Shown here in pieces: positions 1 to 10,693 of a stretch of DNA of 64,000 bases (position 1 is the stretch's first letter; each line of letters opens with the position of its first letter). The DNA is from Tritrichomonas musculus. Its lineage: Eukaryota > Parabasalia > Tritrichomonadida > Tritrichomonadidae. The DNA lies in contig JAPFFF010000003.1 of NCBI GenBank assembly GCA_039105265.1, positions 3,844,001 to 3,908,000 of the forward strand, in the 5' to 3' direction. The position numbers and the translations under genes were made by a program. The notes beneath the pieces were generated by a model that saw nothing but the letters and a program-made list of their open reading frames with translations, did not search any database and was not told where the DNA came from.

Positions 1-291
1 AGCCAAGAAACAACTCAGCCAAAGAACAACTCAGCCAAGGAGCAACTCAACCAAGAAACAACTTATCCAAGGAGCAGCTCAGCCAAGAAACAACTCAGCC
101 AAGAAACAACTCAGCCAAGGAGCAACTCAGCCAAAGAACAACTCAACCAAGGAGTAGCTCAGCCAAAGAACAACTCAACCAAGGAGCAACTCAGCCAAGA
201 AACAACTCAGCCAAGATACAACTTAGTCAAAAAACAACTTAGCATAAAAGCAACTCATCACAGGAATGCTAAACTTATTGGTGATGAATAA
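1..291 (+). repeat. 16-bp tandem satellite, possibly the 3' end of a repeat-rich gene
   Basis: Sixteen head-to-tail copies of a 16-bp unit close to AGCCAAGAAACAACTC fill bases 1-256. The last copies are more diverged. The unit has no forward stop in any frame, so openness alone proves nothing, but the frame that starts at base 1 continues past the array and ends at a TAA at 289-291. Three units would encode a 16-residue repeat rich in Gln, Asn, Lys, Ser and Thr. It could be the C-terminal end of a low-complexity protein cut by the window edge, or plain satellite DNA. Confidence 0.75.
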
Positions 292-1010
292 GAAATATTG
301 GATAAGATAAAAGAGAATAAGAAAGATTAAGTGAGATAGTAGAGAATAAGAAAGATCAAATGAGATAGAAGAGAATAAGAGCGATTGGATAAGATAGAAG
401 AGAATGAGAATAAGAAAGATTGGATGAAATAGAAGAGAATAAATGAGATTGGATAAGATAAAAGAGAATAAGAAAGATTAGATGAAATAGAAGAGAATAG
501 GTGATATTGGATGATAAAGATTAAATGAGAGAGAAGAGAATAAGTGAGATTAGATAAGATAAATGAGAATAAGAAAGATTGGATGAAATAGAAGAGAATA
601 GAAGAGAATGGATATGAAAGATTAGGATAAGAGAGATTGGGTGAGATGAAAAAGAATAAAAGAAATTAGATAAGAAAAATGAGAATAAGTTAAATTAGAT
701 GATATAGAAGAGAATAGAAAAGACTAATTGAAAAAGATAAGAATAAGAAATATTAAATTATAAAGATGAAAATAAAGAAGAATAAATGAGAATAGATTGG
801 ATTGAATGAGAAAGATGAGAATAAAAAAGATTAGATGAAAAAGATGATAATACAGGAGATGCGATGGAATAAATGAGACTGAAGGGAATAGATAAGATTT
901 AATGAGAATATATAAGATTAAATGAAAAAATAAGAACAAGAGAATAAATGATATTGAATGAGAAAGAGGAGATTAGACAAAGTTTGGCAAGAATAAATGA
1001 GGATAAACTC
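292..1010. repeat. purine-rich degenerate minisatellite
   Basis: The plus strand is almost entirely A and G with scattered T. A loose unit of about 25-35 bp built from pieces such as GATAGAAGAGAATAAG and AAAGATTGGATGA recurs many times. Copies differ in length and sequence, so this is an old or slippage-prone array. Open frames across it are low-complexity artefacts. It directly follows the 16-bp satellite. Confidence 0.75.
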
Positions 1011-1099
1011 TTCGAAGAGTTTAGATGAAAAGAATTTTCTTTATTAAAAAAATGTTTTTGATTTGGAAAATAGAAAAAATCAATTTTTAAGGTAAAAGA

Positions 1100-1126
1100 C
1101 ACTTTTTGAGCGAAGCTCAAAAAGTG
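1100..1126. other. perfect 12-bp-stem hairpin
   Basis: CACTTTTTGAGC and its exact reverse complement are separated by GAA. The arm contains CTCAAAAAGT, a string that recurs upstream of several genes in the window. The hairpin sits between the minisatellite and the broken transposase. Function unknown; it could be a terminator-like fold or a transposon subterminal site. Confidence 0.6.
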
Positions 1127-1929
1127 GCGTTCTAGTATTTTAAGTAAATTTAAAGATATTTAGAAATTATTAAGTTTTAATAAATTCTGAACTTTCTCAG
1201 AAAAAAATTCAATTAATATATCTAATTTTTTACAAAACAAATATAATTCAAAACTCCTCGAAAGATTTTGGTTCCTGAACAATTAATGAATTCTATCTAA
1301 GCAAATCAACGAGGATATTGTCTATATTTATTTTGACGTTGATAAATCAACTTTTTTTTTATTCATCAAAATTTCAAGATCAATGTGCGCTTAAACAAAG
1401 TTTGCAATACTTCTCATTCTTATTAATAGCTTTCTTTTATTATTTCCTTCAAATTTAATGTCTTTACTAAAACGATCTTCCTATAATTTACAATTTTTTT
1501 TAATTTTAATTAAAGCTGCATTTTAAATAAACTTTCATTTATTACAGCGCAAGCGAAATGTTCTAGACCATTCTCTCTCCTGAAACTTGCTAACTTTTTC
1601 AAATAACTATTCAGCATTTCCTATTTCTACATAAGATAACTTCGAAATACAATCAAATAATAATTCAAAACATTATTAGTTATAGTTTTAGCAATTTTAT
1701 TAAATTTTACAAATTTAGATTTCCAAATATATATTTTTTTTTTACATGAAGAAAAAAACAGATGAAATATTTTTTTTTGACAGTTATTTTTATTATATAT
1801 GATATTTTATTCAAAAAATAATGCAAAAAGAAAATTTGTCAAAATGATATAATTAATATAATTATATTAGATCGTAAATAGATCAAAAAAATAGAAAAAT
1901 TTGGTTTATTTAATCATTTTAATGTGGTT
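1127..1929. other. AT-rich spacer with no recognisable gene
   Basis: About 0.8 kb of very AT-rich DNA with homopolymer runs. No credible coding frame, RNA gene or clear repeat end was seen. It lies downstream of the minus-strand transposase remnant. Confidence 0.5.
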
Positions 1930-3330
1930 TCATTTTGGCTTATAATCACCAGAAGATGATTTATTGCTTTCACGAACTTTTGATCGTGCTTCGTTTTTTC
2001 TCTTTCTAAATGAACGAGTGTTTCGAACAAGTGATTCATCATGAGCATTGTTTTCATCTTTTTTAATCTCGTCCAAAATAGCTGGTGCCAGTTTATTAGG
2101 ACATAACTTTTGAATTAAGTCTGAATCAAAGTTATGGTTATTTTTTCTTCCAACTGCAACGGCACTTCGTGGTTCGTTGTTTGTATTGAACACTTTGTTC
2201 TTCGGTAGAACTTGTGTCATCATTGCGTTGGCAGACTCGTTGTGCTGTGTCCGCACAATGCCAGTATTCCTTACGAGCTTTATGTTTTCCTTTAGAAAAT
2301 CATCTAAAGGAGCTTTTAAGCTTTTATCGTCAATTGCTTCTTCCCATGTCCAGAATTGATTTTTACCTTGATTTTTTTTCTGTCTTCCTGTCTTTTTCAG
2401 GCCTTTTAAATTGTCAGGATGAATACAATTTTGATGGTTTCCCATTACGTGTTCTGACATGTTTAACCACATGCTTTCTTTTTCATCTTTTGCTTTCACG
2501 TTGAATAATAAGAATTTAAACCAGACAACTATCTTTTCTATTAAGGCAGAAAATATTTCAAAGCATTTTATGTATGTATTTCTCTTGGGATTCTCTTCAT
2601 CCTTCAGGTCTCTGGAATAATTTTCAAAGTGCTTATTAGCCTTTCTACGAATTTCCTGGACGTCGTGACCGGGATCAAGGCTTTCTATTATATCATTGTT
2701 ATTCAATTTCTTTAAAACGCCATGGGTTTTGTTATCATGATCATGAGTGATTTCTACCTTTTTCCCTCGAATTGAAGGTTCCAGTGTATTTAGGGCTTTT
2801 TGTACACCAAATGATTCTATGTTCCCAGACGAGCCTTGATAATTCCCTGCAAATATTCCCTTGGTCTTTGACATCGTTTCAAAGGCAACAATCTTGCTTT
2901 ACTCATTATCAAAAAAAGTGACAGTTGCTGATGATCCATTTCGTGGATGATTCCACCGCCCATCGGTGGTCAATTTTGCATTATCTTGAATATTTCTTGC
3001 ATAATTTTGGCAGTCTTCTTTGACAATTTCAATTATCTGCTCCCCCATTTTTTGCTGTGCCAAATAATATGTTCTTTTTGATGGCTTTGGAGTGTTTAGT
3101 AAGTTTGCTTGCTTTTTCATTCCAACAAAACCTTTTCCTGTCAACAAACCTGAGATATCCATTAAGTCCTTATCAAGCTTTGGGTTTGGCTGAACAACTG
3201 GATCCTCCTTTTCCTGAAAACGTTTTTTTGAAATGCTCTGGCAGTGACGACCCTGTTTTGTCTTTGGTGCCATTGAAATAATGAGATGAATTTCAGCAAT
3301 ACGTTTTCTACATTTAACGTAAATATTCAT
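1930..3330 (-). pseudogene. DDE transposase, Kolobok/MULE-like, interrupted by one in-frame stop
   Basis: Two minus-strand segments, 3330-2899 and 2874-1930, share one frame and are parted by a single TAA near 2900; the nine codons after it are sense. Just before the stop is TTDGRWNHPRNGSSATV, which resembles the first catalytic Asp region of transposases carrying a DGRWxxPxxG signature. About 90 residues on is SLDPGHDVQEIRRKA, like the second Asp block. The N-terminus is basic and may bind DNA; the C-terminus is Lys/Arg-rich. This is plausibly a transposase dead by one nonsense change, total about 466 codons. Superfamily is inferred from motif memory; Kolobok, MULE or a related family are all possible. 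I did not find convincing terminal repeats around it. Confidence 0.55.
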
Positions 3331-4054
3331 TGTATTTTTCTGAAACTAACGTACAGGTCCATTGAAAAATTCTGAACTTAACGTATATATCTCTCAAAAA
3401 TATTATAAAATAAATAAAACATATTCAAAATAAGTATACTCCTATATTCAAATTTTTTGCATTTCAATCATCACTCATAGGCGATATTAGAATTTCTATT
3501 ATAAACCAAATAATTACATAAATTATGAAACATTCACATATAAATTTATACTTATTTTAGACTTACTCATTTTCTCAAAAAATTCAATTTAAAATTTTAT
3601 CATTGAAATGCATTTGTTTTTACTTTGTTTTCTCAGCATTAAAACTTTATGTATATTGAGAAAAAGACAATTTTTGAATTTGATCTTCATTCAATTAAAA
3701 TTGATTGATTACATACATTTTTAAAAATTTAAAAAATTCTATATATTTTCGGGAAACTTGCTAGTCTATGTCAGGGACAGAACAGCAATTGTTTTTTTTG
3801 AAAAAATAATATCATTACATTTAACAAATGAATCTTTAAAAACTAATGCTGAGATTTTAAATTAAACATTAAACAGTTCCGAAATAAATCAATATTTATT
3901 TTTAGAAAAATTTCACATGGTTGAAAGCCACAAAATAATCTATTATTTAACAATTTGAGCATATGAATTTATTTAATGCACATGTTTTTATTAACATATT
4001 AAATAAACTGATTGAAAAATTGCATGATGGCCAAAAATTTGCATAAAGTGGAGG
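3331..4054. other. AT-rich spacer
   Basis: Just upstream of the transposase remnant a short motif, CTGAAACTAACGTA and CTGAACTTAACGTA, occurs twice within 40 bp (about 3341-3385) and may belong to its lost promoter or terminus. The rest is AT-rich without a credible gene. Confidence 0.4.
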
Positions 4055-5992
4055 GAAAAAGTTGCCAACGGCGGGAAATAGTTGCCAACGATGACCTTTT
4101 TAAGGATATTTTTAATGAAAGTTATAATTAATTATATTTAAATTATATTAAATATTATTAATATGTAATAAAAAGTAATAATTAAAAAAATATGAAGATA
4201 TATATATATCTTATATTCAATGCTCAATTGAAATGCTAAGAAAAAGTTAACATAAAAATTATTAAAAAATTTAACAAAATTTGTTTAAAAAAAAGGAGAA
4301 CGGAGAGACGGTTATGACAAAGTTTTTTTCGACTTATTTTATATAAATATAAATATAATATTATATATTGAATAATTATTAATAAGAAACCAAAAAGAAA
4401 TATCGTAGGGAAACAAAGATATTCACAAAATAAAAATAAAAGTTATGAAAAAGTTAATAAATTGAATTATAATGATAAATTTTTAATTCAATTTCTTGTA
4501 ACATTTAGATATCAAAATTGTTACAAAGAATCTGTGCAAGTTGTATAATTATTTTTCATAGTTTAAGATTTTATCTATTTATTATATATTGTATACAAAC
4601 TATATCATGTGATATTATATATAGTTTATAAAAATATAATAAGATAATAACATTTTATTTATTTAAAAAATTGAATTAAAACTATATAAAATAATCTCTT
4701 TCATTTTTATTTTATCTTAACAAAAAGAACATAAATCACTTTTTTTACTATTATATTTTTATATAATGACATACTAAAATGTTATGCTTAATTATTTAGT
4801 ATATATTTTATAAATATTTTTTTCAAATCTACAAAAAAATTAAAAGAGCTTACCCAGCCTGTTAAATTGATTAAATATTGGATTTTTATATGATATATTT
4901 CAAATTTGAAGCCAAAATATATGATATATTAGAATGAGGAAAAAGCCTAAAATAGTAAAGTAAAGGTGGGAAATATTATTTATTACTGATGTAATAATTA
5001 ATAAAACTTGCATATTTTGATAAATATTAAAATTATAATAAAATTATTTATTAATAGGCTTCATTTTGATAAATTAATATAAATGCAGATTTAATGGTAA
5101 AGAAATACAAATGTTTTACAAGAAAAATCCTACTTTAATACATTGTATGATGGAATTTCATGAAAATTAATAATTGAATATGAAAGATTTATTTTATATG
5201 AAATTGTTCTCAAAATTGACTCTTGGACGATGATATTTAATTTAAAATTTCTTATTGATGATTGAGAATGTATAATTAAATCATTTTTATCTTTATATAA
5301 ATGAAATACATATAATTTATATTTTATATATAAACATAAATAAATATCATAATTATATAAATGTCATTGTAATAAGTTTATATTGTATAAATTATCCATA
5401 AATAAAATAAAAATAATTCTTAAGAAAAAAAAATTTTCTCAAATAAATATTTTAATTGAGAGTAATTGAATAGAAATAAATAATTTATTCAAAATCTTTC
5501 AAAAAAAATTTTATGATTATTTTTTCTTTCTTAGGAAATAAATAAAAATGCATACGCTGAATTTCCTTTCAGGCAGGATCAATTGGGTTATAATACCATC
5601 ACTAATCTTTTATATAAACGATTTCTTAATTTTACATACCTATTTATGAAAATCAGATACATATAACATATAATTTCCATTATTTGAACAATAAATGTAT
5701 TTTAATAATACATATTCATTTAAATATGATTACAAAATATTAATATTAACAAATATCGAAAAAATGACAATTAATTAATTATATAAAATCATTTTAATAT
5801 ATTTTTTAACGTACAAAAAAAACCGTCTTCGTTCTCCTTTTTTAAAAAAATGAAACATAAACATTTTTTTATAATTTAAAATGCAACAAATAATGAAACA
5901 ATGATTTCTTTTTTATATCGTATTGTTTAAATGCTGAAAAAATGCTTTTAAGGCCACCGTTGGCAACTTTTTCCTGTTGTCGGCAACTTTTT
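4055..5992. mobile_element. non-coding 1.9-kb element with doubled-motif TIRs
   Basis: The left end (about 4055-4100) carries GGAAAAAGTTGCCAACG followed by a second near copy. The right end (about 5948-5992) holds the same pair in inverse orientation, so each TIR of about 45 bp is itself a tandem pair. A second inverted match lies inside: GGAGAACGGAGAGACGG near 4297 faces CCGTCTTCGTTCTCC near 5822. The interior is AT-rich with no open frame of note, so the element is non-autonomous. No clear target-site duplication was found and the family is unknown. Confidence 0.65.
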
Positions 5993-6367
5993 CAGGCATC
6001 TATATTTATATTGGCGCATAAATTTAAAAATTTGTTTATAAAATCAATATAACTATATAAAATTAAAAAAATGAATTTAAAATATGGCTTTTGGAAGCCT
6101 TAATTTTTAAAAGAATATCATTTTTTATCATTTTTTTATTTTATTATAATAATCATTCAATATTTTAAAGCATCTTATTGAATTTATTCAGATGGAATCT
6201 ACCTTTTTGAAAGAAAAAATATTAAAATATGTTTTTCTCAAAGCAATATTAGAATTTTCTTTAAATAATTGATTATTTATATAGCAAAAAATTTATAATA
6301 TATTATTTATTGACATGATTTTCATAAATTTAAAATTGAATGATAAAAACGCAAGTATTCTGCCCAC

Positions 6368-7288
6368 TTAAGGTACAAATCCAGTTCGTTATTAATTTGA
6401 CCTAGAGACCGTTACATATTTGTGAGAAGTCACTCATCTGAAAAAGTCGAACGATTCTGAGTAAACGCATGAAAGTGTCAGATATCGACTTTTTCATATG
6501 TTTACAATTGGTTTTATTATTAATTATCATATATTAATAAATATATTATATTTTTTAGAAAAAATAAAACAAAAAAAGCATTTATCATTTAAATGATAAT
6601 AAAATATAATCATTGAAAATTCTAAAGATAACACAAAAAATAAATTTATTTTCAATACCTCTTCAAATATAAATAATTTATTCTATAATATCTTTATTAT
6701 TAATATATATTAACCTTATTTTAATTCTTTTATAGGTTTAATATTATATTAATATATATTTTAATAAATATAATAAAATATTATAAATATTTACATATGG
6801 AATGATAATAATATCAATTCAATACCTAACAAAAGTGAAATTATTCGATTATTAAATATTTATTCAATATATGCTTTTTTAGTATCAAATATAATTATAT
6901 TATTTCATTATAATAATAATCAAATATATACTAAATATAATTACATCATTAATCTATATTTTTCTTTTCAGTCTATCGAATAAATATATTTTTAATTTCA
7001 TAACCATTTAAATATTTAATCTCAATTTTTTTTTAAAATTCATTCAATATTTATAAAAAAAGTATTGAATTTGAATATCCAAAAAAAATGTTAATATTTT
7101 TTAAAATAAATTAATATTTAATTAATAAAGCAGCTTATCTATTTTATAATATTATCATATATTATAAATATTCTATTCTATGAACTTTTTATCCTTTAGA
7201 TAAATACTTTATGTCTAATTTTTTTTATATAATATGTCATTTGTCAAAAAATTTTGCGGTTTCTAAACGTACTTGATTTGTACCTTAA
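6368..7288. mobile_element. 0.9-kb MITE flanked by TTAA
   Basis: TTAA at 6368-6371 and 7285-7288 flank an element whose ends are GGTACAAATCCAGTTCGTT and the inverse of GGTACAAATCAAGTACGTT, a TIR of about 19 bp with two mismatches. The interior is AT-rich and non-coding. TTAA duplications are typical of piggyBac and Kolobok transposons; the GG terminus fits neither canonical piggyBac end, so the mobilising family is open. Confidence 0.7.
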
Positions 7289-9290
7289 AAACATAAATGG
7301 CTATTCGTTTATTGTTCTATAATTTGAATATGAAAATAGCCATTTATTTAACCTTTTTAAATTTTGAGCTTTTATTTGGCCGATGTAAAAGGTCCAGTAA
7401 AATGTTCAAAAAAAAGTCTACCAAAAAATTTGAAAACTTTACACCAAAATTCTTTGATTTTCCTTTAATTCTATGAGTAAATTCAATATTTAATAAAACA
7501 TATTGAATTTGAAAAAAATTGTATTTTTTAAGAGAATTTTGATATAAAATGAATATATCTTGGACAAAAAATATATCTTATTAATTTTTCTAAAGAAAAT
7601 CGTCGCCCATCCATTCTAAAAAACCAAAGGCGATTAATAAATGCATATATTTAAGTGGAATATTTAGGAAATATTAATGGCAATGACAATATCCTTCAAT
7701 TTATTGCATAATAATGAAAAAGAAGATATTCATTCAAATTATCTTGTATATCAGTTAATAATAATTTAATATAGTAATATATAAAAAAGCAAATTATTAT
7801 ATTAATAAAAAATTGAGATATCATATATTTAATTATGTTGAATTTGAATATTAAAAAATTTGTAAACTCTACAATTATGAAATATGCAAATATCTTAATA
7901 ATTAATATGTAATATCATTTATATATTTGTATATATCATAATATAAACATATGTAAGCATTAAATACTTAATATATAAGAGATCTACCGAAATAGCAGGA
8001 GTGTGAATACCTTTAATCATTTTCCAGTATTGATAGAAAGAGCATTTCAACAAAAATGCTATTCGATGAATTTTTTTGAAAATGATAATATAAGATTTAA
8101 ATGATGCATATTAAAACTTTTCCTCTTGAGCAAACGAAAACTTCAATACAGTTTTTAGTTTTTATTCAAATCTTCATTTTTAACTCAATTTCTTCGATTC
8201 AAAAAGTAGATATATTCAAATTTGATATAATGAAAAATGAATTCTCTTTCATTTTTGATAAGTTCACGATTGAATACCATTTCAATTTGAGAGAATCTTT
8301 ATTGAATAGCTTTTCAATTTGAGAGAGATCAATTGAATATTCTTTCAATTTAAGAAGAACAAATAAATCTTATTTATAACTTGATATTTGAATTAACAAA
8401 AACTTTTTTTATGATATATATATACTTATATATAAAATTATAACTTATAAAAGTAATTATATTTGCATATCACAAAATAATTAAAATAATTATTTAAAAA
8501 CATTTTATGGTGTTTTACAAAGTAGGTAAAATCATTATTTGATTTTTAATAAAGATGTATATAATTTTTATTAATCAAAAAAATAGATTTCTGTTCTAAT
8601 ATTCTCAAATATTTATTTAAAATATAATTATTTGAAAAAGTTCGATCGGCTAATATAAAAAATGATTTATTTCAAAATTTTTTATATAATTTTAAAGTAA
8701 AATGAAATGAATTCATCATAAGTTCTATAAATCCTCTAAAAATCATATTTTGAGCACTAATTATATTGTATTTTTTCAATGAACTATCAATTGAATTGAA
8801 AGTATAGTATTAATGTATATTGAAATGTATAAAAGAAAATCCCAATATAATAATTAAAATGGTTGTTTTATTTTGATTAAAAAATAAAATTTGATTAGTA
8901 TCACAGCTATTTGAAAATAATCCGTTTTATGTTTAGATATTTAAGCAATGTATAGAGTAATCATAAATACCATTAGTAATTTGTTAATATTATTAAGATA
9001 TAAATGTAAAGGATCTTAGATCATATATTTCTATGGAGTGGATAAAATGAAAAATCAAAATTCACGTTTTTTACTTAAAAACTATTAATTTTTATTATAC
9101 AAACTAAATAATTAGGTTCCTAAGATCATAAATACAATCTTCATTTTTATATTAATCTTTTATCATTGGACTTATCTTATTTTCTACTTTCACTTTTTGA
9201 GAGCTTTTTTTTTGGTTGATATTCTTCTTTGATAGAGTAAATAAATTGATTAATATAAAAATATAAATGAGATTATATAATGAATTATAT
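7289..9290. other. AT-rich intergenic DNA with small hairpin and short tandem repeat
   Basis: ATAAATGGCTATT near 7292 faces AATAGCCATTTAT near 7338, a 13-bp stem. Around 8270-8360 the phrase TTTCAATTTGAGAGA recurs in slightly changed forms, making a short degenerate tandem repeat. A 73-codon open frame at 8101 is compositional noise. No gene is supported. Confidence 0.4.
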
Positions 9291-10170
9291 TCATCTAATA
9301 AGCTTGTAAAATATACCCAAATGTAAAAAAAAGACCTGGTCTTGGTGATTCTTTCTGGTCTTTTGGCGATTTTAATAAATCTTTTAAAAAGTTATTTCTT
9401 ATGAATTATTAAATAAAATGATTAAATGATATTTGATTAAATAATAATTCAATTTACGAATCAACATTCAATAAATTCAATGAATTTATTTAATTACTCG
9501 GCTATATATATTCATAAAAATATAAATACTATTAATATTTCAATGCATTATTTCAATGAATTATTTATTATTCGGCTATATATATTCATAAAAATATAAA
9601 TACTATTAATATTTTAAATACATTTTATATCGGTATATATTTAAAATATAAATGAAAAAAAATTATTTTCAATTGAAAAAATGCTATTATTGATTTTTTT
9701 ATATATTTATATCTTATTTTTTTTTTTTATTTTATTTATGATATTTTGAAAGCTTTACAAATCACCATCGCCAAAAAAACCGTTTTGGTGATCTCCAAAA
9801 TATATGTAAACTATTCAAAATTGAATACTGTCGCCAAAAGCCCAAGACCTGGGCTTTTGGTGAAATCGGTTATTTGGCTTTTCATCGTCAATATAAATGC
9901 GCTTTTTATTATTATTTTATATGATATATTATACAAATCATACAATTATTTTGTAATATTCAAAAAATAACATTTTTTTACTGAGAAAATCTTATCGATT
10001 ATTAATATGACTTTTGATAAAACTCATTTAATTCCTCTTTCAAATAATTCAATGGTTTATGACAATAATAAATATTAATAAAATTTATTTGACAATAATA
10101 TGGTTACATTTGGTGATTTTTAAAACCCAAAAAACGTTTATTTCACCAAATTTACAAGCTTATCATCTAA
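9291..10170 (+). mobile_element. MITE copy 1 with 8-bp target duplication, hAT-like
   Basis: The element (9299-10162, 864 bp) begins TAAGCTTGTAAA and ends TTTACAAGCTTA, and TCATCTAA lies immediately outside both ends (9291-9298, 10163-10170). Near each end are repeated strings such as TTGGTGATT and TTTTGGCGA, likely transposase-binding subterminal repeats. An inverse, closely similar copy lies at 49099-49889. This copy is longer because about 74 bp containing CGGCTATATATATTCATAAA is tandemly duplicated (units near 9499 and 9573). An 8-bp duplication suggests hAT-type mobilisation. The 74-codon frame inside begins at TTG and is probably not a gene. Confidence 0.85.
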
Positions 10171-10693
10171 ATATTTTCTTCTCTTTATTTATTTGAAAGG
10201 ATTGAACGATAAAAGCACAATTTTTGAAATCATATGATTAAACTTTCAGAAAAATATTAATCAAATTTAAAAGGCCGCCTTGAAAAAAAACTAAAACTTT
10301 TTCTGATGATAATATCAATTTTTCTCAATTTTGAATTTTTCTTCATATAATTTCTCAATTTTTTTTTTATTCATATGGAACTTTCAAAAACTGATAATGA
10401 AAAGTTAATTGAAAAGTAGAATTTTATTTAAAAAGTGGAGATATAATTATCAAAAGTGATCTTATGAATGACTTTAAATATATTATACTAATTAATTTTT
10501 TTTAACAAAAAAATAGTAATAAATATAATATTGGTTTGTTTCTTCATTTTTTTCGGAATTGGCAAAGAAAAAATAAAATAAATAAATTTTTTTTCAATGA
10601 TATCATGAATTAAATAAAATTTTCAAAAAAGACAAAATTGTTTTTTAAATTGAAAACTAAAAAAATTATAAAAACAGAAAGATATTAAGTTTG
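10171..10693. other. upstream region of the Sel1 gene
   Basis: AT-rich DNA between the MITE and the Sel1 gene. The last 200 bp hold long A and T runs and probably the promoter, but no defined element could be fixed. Confidence 0.35.

Noticed and set aside
724-1120. Minus-strand open frames rich in Phe, Leu, Ile and Ser
   Set aside because: They are antisense to the purine-rich minisatellite and reflect composition only.
8101-8322. 73-codon open frame
   Set aside because: Low-complexity Phe/Ile-rich, overlaps a short tandem repeat, no family resemblance.
9746-9970. 74-codon frame present in both MITE copies
   Set aside because: It begins at TTG, crosses palindromic subterminal repeats and is shared because the two copies are closely related, not because of evident selection.
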